From: an uncultured Collinsella sp.
Lineage (GTDB): Bacteria > Actinomycetota > Coriobacteriia > Coriobacteriales > Coriobacteriaceae
NCBI GenBank assembly: GCA_900541235.1
Contig: UQIW01000002.1
Span: forward strand, 62,001 to 126,000
Length of the DNA: 64,000 nucleotides
Direction: 5' to 3'
Shown: positions 39,795 to 49,100 of the stretch, piece after piece
Layout: every line of letters starts with the position of its first letter
Numbering within the stretch: the first letter of the stretch is position 1
Made by a program: the position numbers and the translations under genes
The notes under the pieces: model-generated
Databases searched by the model: none
What the model was told of the DNA's origin: nothing
The model's input: the letters and a program-made list of their open reading frames with translations, nothing else

Positions 39795-41067
39795 GAACCT
39801 CCCTGCGTGCATGGACCAAGCCGGAATCATCGACTCCGATGATAGCAACATCGAGCAGGCACGGGGCTGTGAGTCCACAGGTATCGTCAAGACGGGCATG
39901 ATGGAACGAACCGAGCGTCAGGTTGTCGCCATACTCAAGCACGGCACGCTCGACGGTTCCCACGCGACGGCGAGCGTCGGCAATGGCGAGTTCCTGCGCC
40001 GCGGCCCTCATGCGGCGGCTACGCTCGGCCATAACCTCGGGCGGCACCTGGTCGGGCATATCGGCTGCAAGGGTACCAGGACGCTTGCTGTAGCGGAACA
40101 CATGCATACGCGAAAAGCCCACGCGGCGGCACAGAGCCAGCGACTCCTCAAACTCCTCGTCCGTCTCACCGGGAAAACCGACGATGACATCGCACGAAAG
40201 AGACACCTGGGGCAAGTTGGTGCGAATCATGCGCACCGTCTCCTCAAAGGCCTCGGCGCTATAGGGACGGCCCATGCGATGCAGTGTCCTTGTGCAGCCG
40301 GACTGCACGGGCAGGTGCAAAAACGGAGCGATGCGCTGCGGATAGCGCGCCATGACCTTAAGCAGGGACTCGGAGATATCCATGGGCTCGACCGAGGAAA
40401 TGCGCACATGCGGAATGGACGTGCGCTCCATGATCGCCTCGAGAAGCTCATCGATTTCGACGTGTTCGTCAGTCGCGCTCTTGCCATCGTAGGCGCCAAG
40501 GTTCACACCCGTCAGCACCACCTCGGGCACGCCGGCCACCTGAGCCTCGCGAACCTGCTCGAGCACGGACTCGACCGGCACGGAGCGCTCGGGGCCGCGA
40601 GCCTTCCACACAATGCAATAGGTGCAACGATGGTTGCAGCCGTCCTGGATCTTCACGCCCAGACGCGAGCGACCGAGTGCGTCGACAACCTCGCCGTCGC
40701 TGCAGGCGGGAACGTTATCGGACTCAACGCCCAGCACCTCGCAGACGCGTTCGGCGACATCGATCTTGGACGGCTCGGCGATCACGCGGTCCGAAAGCTC
40801 CAGCAGCTCCTCGGGATGCAGATTGACCACGCATCCGGTCACGACCACATAGGGCTCATTTGGATAGGCCAGCGCATGGCGAACGGCCTTACGGGTCTTG
40901 GCCTCGGCCTCGCCCGTAACGGCACAGGTGTTAATGACGATCAGCTCAGCATCCTGAGGCTCCACCATCGCAAAGCCCAGGCGCATTAGATCGGCAGTGA
41001 TACGGTCGGACTCAACCCGGTTGACACGGCAGCCGAGGTTGACGACAGAGATATGAGGTGCGAGCAC
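39775..41067 (-). CDS. mtaB: tRNA-t6A37 methylthiotransferase MtaB
   Basis: A 430-residue radical SAM enzyme adding the 2-methylthio group to t6A37 of tRNA. N-terminal UPF0004 domain has CRVN and TCAVT cysteines; the radical SAM site is GCNHRCTYC (C-x3-C-x2-C) and the catalytic core FPGETDEEFE follows. TRAM domain at the C-terminus. It ends 20 bases inside the phoH 5' region (ATG at 39794). Confidence 0.93.
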   Translation of the reverse strand: MLAPHISVVNLGCRVNRVESDRITADLMRLGFAMVEPQDAELIVINTCAVTGEAEAKTRKAVRHALAYPNEPYVVVTGCVVNLHPEELLELSDRVIAEPSKIDVAERVCEVLGVESDNVPACSDGEVVDALGRSRLGVKIQDGCNHRCTYCIVWKARGPERSVPVESVLEQVREAQVAGVPEVVLTGVNLGAYDGKSATDEHVEIDELLEAIMERTSIPHVRISSVEPMDISESLLKVMARYPQRIAPFLHLPVQSGCTRTLHRMGRPYSAEAFEETVRMIRTNLPQVSLSCDVIVGFPGETDEEFEESLALCRRVGFSRMHVFRYSKRPGTLAADMPDQVPPEVMAERSRRMRAAAQELAIADARRRVGTVERAVLEYGDNLTLGSFHHARLDDTCGLTAPCLLDVAIIGVDDSGLVHARREVHGSLED

Positions 41068-41076
41068 GCGGGCTCC

Positions 41077-42225
41077 TTAATCGAGGATGTCGTCGAGGGC
41101 ACTCTTGATACGGTCGGTCACCGACTTCTTACCGGAAGCGACGTCATCGCCCATATCATCGGCAAAAGCACGGAGCAGCTCGCGCTGCTTATTGGAAAGA
41201 TTGGTGGGAACGACCACGCGCAGTTGCACGATCAGGCGGCCACGCGAACCGCCACCGCCAATGCGCGGCATGCCGTAATTATTGACGTTCACGGTGTCGC
41301 CGTACTGGGCGCCGGCGGGAACCGTCACCTTAACGACCTCGTCAGGCATAATGCCCTCGACCTCGATCTCGCATCCGAGCGCAGCCTGCGCAATCGAGAT
41401 ATCGCTCACGAGGTACAGGTCGTCGCCGTTGCGCTTAAAACGCTCGTGGTCGGCGACGCGCACGTTGACGATCAGGTCACCCGAGGGCTCGCCGCGAAGG
41501 CCGGCCTCGCCAAAACCGCTCACGCGCAGCTGGCGACCGGTCGAAACGCCGGCGGGAATATCGATGTCAATCTTTTCGTGAGAAGGTGTGCGGCCCTGAC
41601 CGTCGCAGGTCTCGCAGGGATGGTCGATGACCGTGCCCTCACCGTGGCAGTCGGGGCAAGGCGAAGAGGACTGAACCTGGCCCAAGAACGAACGCTGAAC
41701 CGTCGTGACGTAGCCCGTACCGTGGCAGCGGCCGCACTGCTTTTCCTGTGCGCCCTCTGCCCTACCGGTGCCATTGCAGTCCTCGCAAGGAGCAAGGCGG
41801 TCATAGCTGATCGTCTTTTTGCAACCGAGCGCCGCCTCCTCGAGCGTCACCGAAAGCGAGATGGCCATGTCACGTCCGCGACGACGCTCACGACGGCTGC
41901 GGGCGCCACCGCCGGCACCGCCGCCAAAGAACGACGAGAACAAGTCGTCCATGCCCATGCCACCAAAGATATCGTTAATGTCGACGTAGCCCGAACCACC
42001 AGGGCCGTCGGCGGTGCCGTAACGGTCGTAGTTAGCACGCTTCTGCTCATCGGAAAGAACGGAATAGGCCTCGTTAAGCTCCTTGAACTTGGCCTCGGCC
42101 TCGGGGTCGTCCGAAACGTCCGGGTGTACGGTACGGGCCTTCTTTAGAAACGCGCGCTTAATCGTCCGCGCGTCGGCATCCCTGTCGACGCCAAGCACCT
42201 CGTAGTAATCCCTATTTTCCGACAC
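41077..42225 (-). CDS. dnaJ: Chaperone DnaJ (HSP40)
   Basis: A 382-residue co-chaperone: J-domain (YYEVLGVDRDADARTIKRAF, HPD intact in VHPDVSD), a Gly-rich region, then four zinc repeats CEDCNGTG, CGRCHGTG, CPDCHGEG, CETCDGQG and a C-terminal substrate domain. GTG start at 42225 chosen: it follows GAAGGA by 7 bases, and no ATG lies before the J-domain. Works with DnaK/GrpE encoded elsewhere. Confidence 0.95.
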   Translation of the reverse strand: MSENRDYYEVLGVDRDADARTIKRAFLKKARTVHPDVSDDPEAEAKFKELNEAYSVLSDEQKRANYDRYGTADGPGGSGYVDINDIFGGMGMDDLFSSFFGGGAGGGARSRRERRRGRDMAISLSVTLEEAALGCKKTISYDRLAPCEDCNGTGRAEGAQEKQCGRCHGTGYVTTVQRSFLGQVQSSSPCPDCHGEGTVIDHPCETCDGQGRTPSHEKIDIDIPAGVSTGRQLRVSGFGEAGLRGEPSGDLIVNVRVADHERFKRNGDDLYLVSDISIAQAALGCEIEVEGIMPDEVVKVTVPAGAQYGDTVNVNNYGMPRIGGGGSRGRLIVQLRVVVPTNLSNKQRELLRAFADDMGDDVASGKKSVTDRIKSALDDILD

Positions 42226-42306
42226 GACCGAATCCTTCCGACTTTCATTATTGTCACAGTGCGTCCTATACCCAAGCTGGGCCGGCCGCAAACAGAGGGC
42301 TAGATG

Positions 42307-43410
42307 TTATTGCATTGCGTAGGGCGAAAGCATGGCACGTTGCGAGCAGCTCGCAAACCAAACCGACACGAGCGCGAACATAAATCCGTTGGCAAAACCG
42401 TTGGCAAACTGCATCGCGCCGCGCTTCCACCACAGCAGGCTGCGGTGCAGCACGCCGTCCGAGACCACCATGAAAAGGCCCATGGCAAACGGAATAAAGC
42501 ACATCACGGCAAAGGCCGAGAACACGCCCGATATGGCCGACAGCACCAAAAACGGCGCCACGATGCCCATCAGGTAAAAACCGGTACGGGCCTTGCCTTC
42601 CAGACGCTCGGCCTCAACATGGGCACGGCCGACAAGATCGCCGCCCGAGGCACCGTTGGTGCCGGCGTGACCCATGCCGCCAATGCGGACCTCGTCGCCA
42701 TCGTGCGTGCCGGCAGGAAACTCAATTGTCTGCTCGGAGGTCACACGGGTTCGACCGCTGCCGCCGCAATCGGGACAGGGGTCGGCGACGACCTTACCGG
42801 AACCTCCGCACTCGGGGCAGACCGACTGGAACGTGCCGGCACCGAACAGGAAGGACAGGTCGACGTCGATGTGGCCGCGACCGCCGCAGCTCGGACAGGT
42901 ATGTGCATGCTCGGACGAAACAGAACCCGAGCCTCCGCAGTGACCACAGGTATCGAAGCGCGTATAGCGAACGGTCTTGCGGGCACCGCCCTTGGCCTCC
43001 TTGGCGTCGAGCTTAATATCGACGACCACGTTGGCGCCGTTCTCGGGATTATAGGCAGCCTGCCCGCGACGCGGCTGGCCCCAGGCGCCCCCGAAGGGGA
43101 AACCGCCGTCAAAGGGATTGCCGTAACCGGCGCTGCCGGCATAGCCACCGCCATAGGGCGAAGCCGTCGGTGCACCGGCAAAGGGATTGCCCGAGCGCAT
43201 GGCGTCGTAGCGCGCACGCTTCTGCTCGTCCGAAAGCACGGCGTAGGCCTCGGAAACCTCTTTAAACTTTTCCTCGGCATCAGGTTCTTTGTTGACGTCC
43301 GGATGGAGCTTGCGGGCCTTTTGCTGGAAGGCCTTCTGAATATCACGCGAGGTGGCGTCCTTGGAGACACCCAAAATCTCGTAGTAATCTTTTTCGTTCA
43401 TCGTCGCCAT
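42307..43410 (-). CDS. DnaJ-like J-domain protein with C-terminal membrane helices
   Basis: A 367-residue protein. J-domain at residues 5-67 (DYYEILGVSKDATSRDIQKA, HPD in LHPDVNK), Gly/Phe-rich linker, four zinc repeats (CGHCGGSG, CPSCGGRG, CPECGGSG, CPDCGGSG), a shortened substrate domain ending GDLVGRAHVEA, then three hydrophobic helices (GIVAPFLVLSAISGVFSAF, VMCFIPFAMGLFMVV, FANGFMFALVSVWFAS) instead of a normal C-terminal domain. It probably tethers Hsp70 activity at the membrane. Start at 43410 follows AGGAGG. Next to true dnaJ, 82 bp away. Confidence 0.88.
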   Translation of the reverse strand: MATMNEKDYYEILGVSKDATSRDIQKAFQQKARKLHPDVNKEPDAEEKFKEVSEAYAVLSDEQKRARYDAMRSGNPFAGAPTASPYGGGYAGSAGYGNPFDGGFPFGGAWGQPRRGQAAYNPENGANVVVDIKLDAKEAKGGARKTVRYTRFDTCGHCGGSGSVSSEHAHTCPSCGGRGHIDVDLSFLFGAGTFQSVCPECGGSGKVVADPCPDCGGSGRTRVTSEQTIEFPAGTHDGDEVRIGGMGHAGTNGASGGDLVGRAHVEAERLEGKARTGFYLMGIVAPFLVLSAISGVFSAFAVMCFIPFAMGLFMVVSDGVLHRSLLWWKRGAMQFANGFANGFMFALVSVWFASCSQRAMLSPYAMQ

Positions 43411-43468
43411 GCGCGGCAACCTCCTGCTCACAGCAGCGTATATATTGCGGTAATTCTACCCGAGCGGC

Positions 43469-44701
43469 CTAGGCTAGACCCCAAAACAGCTCGAACAGCA
43501 CATTTCCATCGAGCCAGCCCAAGTGGGTGGGCGCTAAACGAGCACGGACATGGCCCGCGAGGACGTCTGCCGAAGTGAAGGGTCCCTCATGGACTCCGAG
43601 CGTCTCGGGCACCCAAGTGGCAAGACCCAATTCGAGCGCGCGATCGCAGGCAGCTGCCAGCTCGCCCGTTGGGATGACGCAAGCTGCACGAACCAACAGA
43701 TCGGACGCAATACCGCGCGTCATGCGACAAGCGAGCATCAGGTCTTCAGCCGCAGCCTCACGCTGCGACAGATATTCGGCCTCGAACGCCGTCGCGTCAT
43801 CGTCACGTTGCACCAGACGCACGCGGTACGAATCGCCTCGAGAAGACACGCCGGGGAACAAACCTGCAAGACGATCGAAATCCTCGGCATCGAGCATGCC
43901 CGCGGCAGAGCGACCCAGGCCCAAATAGCCCTGGCCGGTCCAGTAGGCAATGTTATGGGCGCACTCATGTCCGTCGAGCGCATAGCTTGCCACCTCATAC
44001 GGGTGATAGCCGGCCGCACCCAGACGCTCACGCGCCACATCCATGCACGAAGCTTGAAAATCCTCGTCGGGCTCTACCGACTCGTCGCGGCACGCCATGC
44101 GATAAAGGGGAGTCCCCTCCTCAAGCGTGAGCGGGTAGACCGACACATGATGCGGAGCCGCCGCCAGCACGCCATCGAGCGTGCGCCTCCAACTCGCTGC
44201 GGTCTGCCCGGGAAGTCCGCACATAAGGTCGCACGACACGTCAAGCCCAGCGTTCTTGACTGTCGCGATGGCGGCGAGCGCCCGATCGGCATCGTGAATA
44301 CGGCCGATAGCGGTAAGTTCGATGTTATCGAGCGTTTGCACGCCCAGAGAGACGCGTGTGACACCAACCTTGGCAAGCGCAGCGGCAAGCTCGGCGGTCA
44401 GCGACTCGGGATTGGCCTCGCAGGTAAACTCAACGGGGGCGCACCACGCACGAATACGCCGCGCCAGCTCCACCAGGCGCTCCCCCGCCAGCGACGGCGT
44501 ACCACCGCCAACATAGACGGTGCGGATCTGTTCAAGGGCCCTAGCCTTGCCAAAAGCATCGAGGCGCGCGAACAACTGCTCAAAATAGACATCGAGCGCA
44601 GCGCTCAGGTCGCACGGAGCAAAACTGCGCGAGTCAAAGTCGCAGTACCGGCACTTTTGGGCGCAAAACGGCACGTGCACGTACAGCGCGGTAACGGCCA
44701 C
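43469..44701 (-). CDS. hemW: Heme chaperone/radical SAM protein HemW
   Basis: A 410-residue coproporphyrinogen-III oxidase-like radical SAM protein. The cluster motif is CAQKCRYCDF (C-x3-C-x2-C); GGGTPS and the SLGVQTL region follow. The C-terminal HemN_C domain is present. HemW usually binds heme and moves it to acceptors; true HemN activity needs an extra Cys that is not evident. Directly upstream of the J-protein gene. Confidence 0.9.
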   Translation of the reverse strand: MAVTALYVHVPFCAQKCRYCDFDSRSFAPCDLSAALDVYFEQLFARLDAFGKARALEQIRTVYVGGGTPSLAGERLVELARRIRAWCAPVEFTCEANPESLTAELAAALAKVGVTRVSLGVQTLDNIELTAIGRIHDADRALAAIATVKNAGLDVSCDLMCGLPGQTAASWRRTLDGVLAAAPHHVSVYPLTLEEGTPLYRMACRDESVEPDEDFQASCMDVARERLGAAGYHPYEVASYALDGHECAHNIAYWTGQGYLGLGRSAAGMLDAEDFDRLAGLFPGVSSRGDSYRVRLVQRDDDATAFEAEYLSQREAAAEDLMLACRMTRGIASDLLVRAACVIPTGELAAACDRALELGLATWVPETLGVHEGPFTSADVLAGHVRARLAPTHLGWLDGNVLFELFWGLA

Positions 44702-44703
44702 CC

Positions 44704-45747
44704 TTAAGCCTCCAGCGGATGTGGAGGCACCGATTCGCCGGCGGCAAGGGCAGCCTCGCAGGCCACCACATCGCGCTCGATCTCATCGACCAGCGCCATA
44801 AACTCCTCGTAAGTGGAGCAGCGCACCACATGGGCACGCCAAGCGGCGGCATGGGGCATGCCTTTTAAGTACCAGCTTGCGTACGTGCGGGCACGCGACA
44901 TGAGCGGCAGGAGCTCATGCGTCAGCGTTAGGTGCTCACGCAGGGCGTCCAGGCGCTCGACGGAGCTGCGTGCCGGCACCGGTATGCCATCGAGCGCAAG
45001 GGCGCGAGCATCACCAAAAACCCAGGGATTACCGTAGATGCCGCGCGCGATAAACACCGCGCTGGCACCCGAGCCTTGCAGATGCTCAGCAGCGTCCTCG
45101 GCCGAGAACACATCACCCGAACCGATCACGGGAATCTCGACGGCGTCGGCCACCTCATCGACGACCGACCAATCGGCCTGGCCCGTGTAGAGCTGCGTGG
45201 CGCAACGACCATGCACGGCGACTGCGGCGGCACCGGCGCCTTCGAGCATCTGGGCAAACGTCGCGGCATTACGGTCCTCGGCATAAAAGCCCTTGCGGAT
45301 CTTTACGGTCACGGGCACATGCGCCGCGCCCACCGTGGCCTCGACGATCTTCTCGGATAAATCGGGCGTGCGCATAAGGGCAGAGCCCTCGCCCTTGGTG
45401 ACGACCTTGCGAGCCGGACAGGCCATGTTGATATCAATCAATGACAGGCGATCGCCCACACGCTCCTCGACGGCGGCGACGGCACTCGCAAACTGATCGG
45501 GCTTGGAGCCAAAGAGCTGCACGCAAATCTGCTGCTCCTCGTCGGCCGGTAGCACCAGGCGCCAGGTCTTGTTGCTGGCATAGGCAAGGCCCGCCACGCT
45601 CACCATCTCGCTGTAGGCAAGGTTGGCACCGCGGCGACGACACATGATGCGGTAGGCAGGGTCGGTCACGCCCGCCATGGGAGCCATAAGGAACGGCTGC
45701 TCGGCATAGGCGCCCAGCAGCCGCTTGCTGTATTCAGAAAGCGCCAT
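44704..45747 (-). CDS. dusB: tRNA-dihydrouridine synthase
   Basis: A 347-residue flavoenzyme reducing uridines in tRNA. FMN-binding N-terminus PFLMAPMAGVTDPAYR, catalytic Cys in DINMACPARKV, and the GEGSALMR phosphate site fit the DusB family. It begins 4 bases after the lepA stop and ends 2 bases before hemW, so the three form one operon. Confidence 0.93.
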   Translation of the reverse strand: MALSEYSKRLLGAYAEQPFLMAPMAGVTDPAYRIMCRRRGANLAYSEMVSVAGLAYASNKTWRLVLPADEEQQICVQLFGSKPDQFASAVAAVEERVGDRLSLIDINMACPARKVVTKGEGSALMRTPDLSEKIVEATVGAAHVPVTVKIRKGFYAEDRNAATFAQMLEGAGAAAVAVHGRCATQLYTGQADWSVVDEVADAVEIPVIGSGDVFSAEDAAEHLQGSGASAVFIARGIYGNPWVFGDARALALDGIPVPARSSVERLDALREHLTLTHELLPLMSRARTYASWYLKGMPHAAAWRAHVVRCSTYEEFMALVDEIERDVVACEAALAAGESVPPHPLEA

Positions 45748-45751
45748 AGAC

Positions 45752-47563
45752 CTACTCGTCCACCTTGAGGATCGCCATAAAGGCCTCCTGCGGGACCTCG
45801 ACCGAGCCGATGGCCTTCATGCGTTTCTTGCCCTCTTTCTGCTTCTCGAGCAGCTTACGCTTACGCGAGATATCGCCGCCGTAGCACTTAGCAAGCACGT
45901 CCTTGCGACGCGCCTTGACGGTGGAGCGGGCAATGATCTTGTTGCCGATAGCACCCTGAATGGGCACCTCGAACAGCTGACGCGGAATAATCTCCTTGAG
46001 CTTGTCGCATAGGCCGCGGGCAAGACCGTAGGCCTTGTCCTTGTGGACGATAAACGACAGCGCGTCCACCTCGTCGCCCGAAAGCAAGATATCGAGCTTG
46101 ACGAGCTCGGAGGGACGATACTCGTTGAACTCGTAGTCGAGCGAGGCATAGCCCTTGGTACGGCTCTTGAGCTGATCGAAGAAGTCCAAGATGAGCTCGG
46201 CAAGCGGCATATCAAAGCGCATCTCGACCGACTTGCTCGTGAGATGGATCATGTCGGTAGTAATGCCGCGGTGCTCGATAGCGAGCTGCATGACGGCACC
46301 CGTATACTCGGGCGGGCAGATGATCTTTGCCTTGAGGTAGGGCTCCTCGATACGCTCGATGCGCGTAGCCTCGGGCAGATCCTGCGGGCTACGGACATCA
46401 ATCATCTCGCCGTCAGTCTTGTAGACGTGATAGTCCACCGAGGGGCTCGTGGCAATGAGGTCCAAGTTGAACTCGCGCTCCAGGCGCTCCTTGACGACTT
46501 CCATGTGCAGCAGGCCCAGGAAGCCCACGCGGAAGCCAAAGCCGAGCGCCACCGAGGTCTCGGGCTCCCACACCAACGACGGGTCGTTGACGTGCAGCTT
46601 ATCGAGCGCATCACGCAGGTTCTCGTAGTCCTTGTTATCGATCGGGAACAGGCCCGTATAGACCATGGGCTTGGCCTCGCGGTAACCGGGAAGCGGCTCG
46701 GGGCAGGGATTCGACGCCCACGTGAGGGTATCGCCCACGCGAACGGCCTCGGGGTCCTTCAGGCCCGTGACCACGTATCCGACCTCGCCGACCGTCAGCG
46801 CGTCGACCGGGGTCTCGGCGGGACGCTTGACGCCCACGCCATCGACCAAAAAGTCGCCCTTTGCCTGCATCATGCGCAGGGTATCGCCTTTTTTGATGGA
46901 TCCGTCAAAGACGCGCACCGTGGCGACGACGCCACGATACTCGTCGAAGTACGAATCCAGAATGAGTGCCTTGAGCGGCGCGTTCGCATCGCCCTTGGGC
47001 GGAGAGATCAAAAAGACAATGGACTCTAGCAGATCGTGGATGCCCTCGCCGGTCTTGCCCGAGACACACACGGCATCATCGGCAGGAATCGCCAGGTCAT
47101 CCTCGATCTCGGTCTTAACCTCATCGGGATGGGCCGAGGGCAGGTCAATCTTGTTGATGGCCGGCACAATGTCCAGATTGGCGTTCATGGCGAGCGTCGC
47201 GTTGGAGACGGTCTGCGCCTCGACGCCCTGCGTGGCGTCGACAACGAGCACCGCGCCCTCACAGGCTGCCAGCGAGCGCGAGACCTCGTAGGTAAAGTCC
47301 ACGTGGCCCGGCGTATCGATCAGATTGAACTGATACGTCTCGCCATCGTCGGCGTCATAGGACACGCGAACGGCATTGGACTTGATCGTGATGCCGCGCT
47401 CGCGCTCGATATCCATAGTGTCGAGCAGCTGCGACTCCATATCGCGCTCGTCAACGGTATGGGTGAGCTCGAGAATGCGGTCACTGATCGTGGACTTGCC
47501 ATGGTCGATGTGCGCAACAATCGAGAAGTTGCGGATGTGGGAAATGTCAATTGAAGTATTCAT
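45752..47563 (-). CDS. lepA: Elongation factor 4 (LepA)
   Basis: A 603-residue back-translocating GTPase. G1 AHIDHGKST, switch DTPGHVDF, NKID and the EF4-specific C-terminal domain (RTKGYASLDYEFNEYRPSEL) are visible. Start at 47563 (MNTSIDISHIRNFSI); a longer 47623 start lies in the terminator of rpsT and is unlikely. Membrane-associated and used under salt or cold stress. Confidence 0.96.
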   Translation of the reverse strand: MNTSIDISHIRNFSIVAHIDHGKSTISDRILELTHTVDERDMESQLLDTMDIERERGITIKSNAVRVSYDADDGETYQFNLIDTPGHVDFTYEVSRSLAACEGAVLVVDATQGVEAQTVSNATLAMNANLDIVPAINKIDLPSAHPDEVKTEIEDDLAIPADDAVCVSGKTGEGIHDLLESIVFLISPPKGDANAPLKALILDSYFDEYRGVVATVRVFDGSIKKGDTLRMMQAKGDFLVDGVGVKRPAETPVDALTVGEVGYVVTGLKDPEAVRVGDTLTWASNPCPEPLPGYREAKPMVYTGLFPIDNKDYENLRDALDKLHVNDPSLVWEPETSVALGFGFRVGFLGLLHMEVVKERLEREFNLDLIATSPSVDYHVYKTDGEMIDVRSPQDLPEATRIERIEEPYLKAKIICPPEYTGAVMQLAIEHRGITTDMIHLTSKSVEMRFDMPLAELILDFFDQLKSRTKGYASLDYEFNEYRPSELVKLDILLSGDEVDALSFIVHKDKAYGLARGLCDKLKEIIPRQLFEVPIQGAIGNKIIARSTVKARRKDVLAKCYGGDISRKRKLLEKQKEGKKRMKAIGSVEVPQEAFMAILKVDE

Positions 47564-47588
47564 GCGGACTATCTTACCCGAGCGATAC

Positions 47589-47624
47589 AAAAAATGGAGC
47601 CTGTTCCATAAAACAGGCTCCATT
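47589..47624 (-). terminator. Rho-independent terminator of rpsT
   Basis: Perfect 13-bp stem AATGGAGCCTGTT / AACAGGCTCCATT with a 6-base loop, followed on the minus strand by six T. It sits 36 bp after the rpsT stop, between rpsT and lepA. Confidence 0.93.
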
Positions 47625-47659
47625 TATGCGCGTAATCTGTGTGGTGTGAAATTTACAAC

Positions 47660-47926
47660 TTAGGCGTTGATGCTGTTCACGAGCTTGGCAAGACCGGACT
47701 TGCGGTTGGAAGCCTGGTTCTTGTGGATAACATGCTTGGCGGCAGCCATGTCAAGACGCTTGGTGACGGTCTTGAGGGCAGCCTGGGCCTTCTCGGCGTC
47801 GCCCTCGGCGACGGCGGACTGGACGTGCTTGGTCAGCGTCTTGAGCTCGGACTTGACAGCCTTGTTACGCATGCGAGCTGCCTCATTGGTGCGGATACGC
47901 TTCTTCTGAGACTTGATGTTTGCCAC
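47660..47926 (-). CDS. rpsT: 30S ribosomal protein S20
   Basis: An 88-residue basic helical S20. It begins VANIKSQKKRIRTNEAARMR, the normal S20 N-terminus, with a GTG start at 47926 after AAGGA. The C-terminus KSGLAKLVNSINA is typical. It is monocistronic with its own promoter (TGCTATAGT extended -10 at about 48002-48010) and a terminator downstream. Confidence 0.96.
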   Translation of the reverse strand: MANIKSQKKRIRTNEAARMRNKAVKSELKTLTKHVQSAVAEGDAEKAQAALKTVTKRLDMAAAKHVIHKNQASNRKSGLAKLVNSINA

Positions 47927-48001
47927 TTCTGGAGTTCCTTTCGAGTTCCTTGCAAAAAATGTATGACACCTCTGAGACACGGTGAGGTCATGCAAGCGCC
48001 T

Positions 48002-48010
48002 ACTATAGCA
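48002..48010 (-). promoter_or_regulatory. Extended -10 promoter of rpsT
   Basis: On the minus strand TGCTATAGT, an extended -10, lies about 75 bases before the GTG start. A hairpin of CCTC/GAGG with flanking ATGA/TCAT arms (about 47961-47990) sits in the leader and could be the S20 autoregulatory target. The same TGCTATAGT occurs before rpmB. Confidence 0.55.
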
Positions 48011-48059
48011 CGCTCCCCCTCAAAGGGATAGAACGAATTTGTCAAATAGGCAGGTATCA

Positions 48060-49022
48060 TCACGATTTTCTCAAGATGTTCGTAATCCAGAGCAAAAGCG
48101 CGGTCTGAGAATCGGCCGAACCCTTCAGTGCGAGCTCCACATCGACCGCGCCCTCGAGCGCGGCAACGAGCTCTGCCATCGAAAAGCGACGTGCCCAGGT
48201 CAGGTGATTCTTGACCTGCCAGGACTGGAGCTTAAGTGTTGCAGCCAGCTCACGACCCTGTCCGCGCGCATCGAGCGCCTTGGCAACGATAAGCTCGCGG
48301 ATGCGGCCGCACAGCAATGTGTAAGTCCACACGTAGCTCTTGGCGGGCAGTAGATTGAAGAGCTCGAGCGAGCGTCGCATGTCACGGGCCGAGACCGCAT
48401 TGAGAAAGTCCCAGGGTTGAACCTCGGCCGTACGTACAATCCAGCGCTCAACGTCGACAAGCTCAATCTGGGGCACCTCGACCATCTGGGCAAGCTTAGC
48501 CAAGTCGTTATCGAGCATGCGAGTGTTTTCACCCGAACGCGAGACGAGTTCCTCGGCGGCCGCCGTCGTGATCGACTTGCCGTGCTGCGTCGCCATCTGC
48601 TGCACGCGGCGCGGTAGCTCCCAGCGCTTGGTGCCGGAGCAATCGATCACAGCCTTCTTGTCGATCTTGGCGATCGCCTTATACAGGCGCGTGTTCTTGG
48701 CAAGCGAGTCGGCGATGATGAGGCAGACCGTTGTGGGACTGGGACTCGCCAGATACTCGACGAGCGGCTCCGAGACCGACTTGGCGAGCTTTGAGCAGCC
48801 ATCAAGGATTACCAGGCGAAACTCACTGCCCATGGGAAAGGTGTTGAGCGATCCGATAATCGACTCGATATCGGGGTCTTTGGTCATATCGCGCTCGTCG
48901 AGGTTGAACTCGACCATGCCCGACTTTTCCAGACGCGCTTTCATACGCGAGACGGCGTGATCGCGCTTGACTCCGTCGGTACCGACGATCAGATATGCCG
49001 GCAGCAGACCGGTTTCGGACAT
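48060..49022 (-). CDS. holA: DNA polymerase III delta subunit
   Basis: A 320-residue clamp-loader subunit. It shows YLIVGTDGVKRDHAVSRMKA at the N-terminus, KLAKSVSEPLVEYL and the C-terminal collar region RMLDNDLAKLAQMVEVPQI. No Walker A, as is normal for delta. Start at 49022 follows GGGAGGGGAG. The gene order comEC-holA-rpsT is shared with many Gram-positives. Confidence 0.9.
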   Translation of the reverse strand: MSETGLLPAYLIVGTDGVKRDHAVSRMKARLEKSGMVEFNLDERDMTKDPDIESIIGSLNTFPMGSEFRLVILDGCSKLAKSVSEPLVEYLASPSPTTVCLIIADSLAKNTRLYKAIAKIDKKAVIDCSGTKRWELPRRVQQMATQHGKSITTAAAEELVSRSGENTRMLDNDLAKLAQMVEVPQIELVDVERWIVRTAEVQPWDFLNAVSARDMRRSLELFNLLPAKSYVWTYTLLCGRIRELIVAKALDARGQGRELAATLKLQSWQVKNHLTWARRFSMAELVAALEGAVDVELALKGSADSQTALLLWITNILRKS

Positions 49023-49100
49023 TGCGCTCCCCTCCCGCAGGCCTTCGTATTCGCTCCGTGCCATTCTAGCCCAGGGGCCCACCACACGCCAACGACGTCG

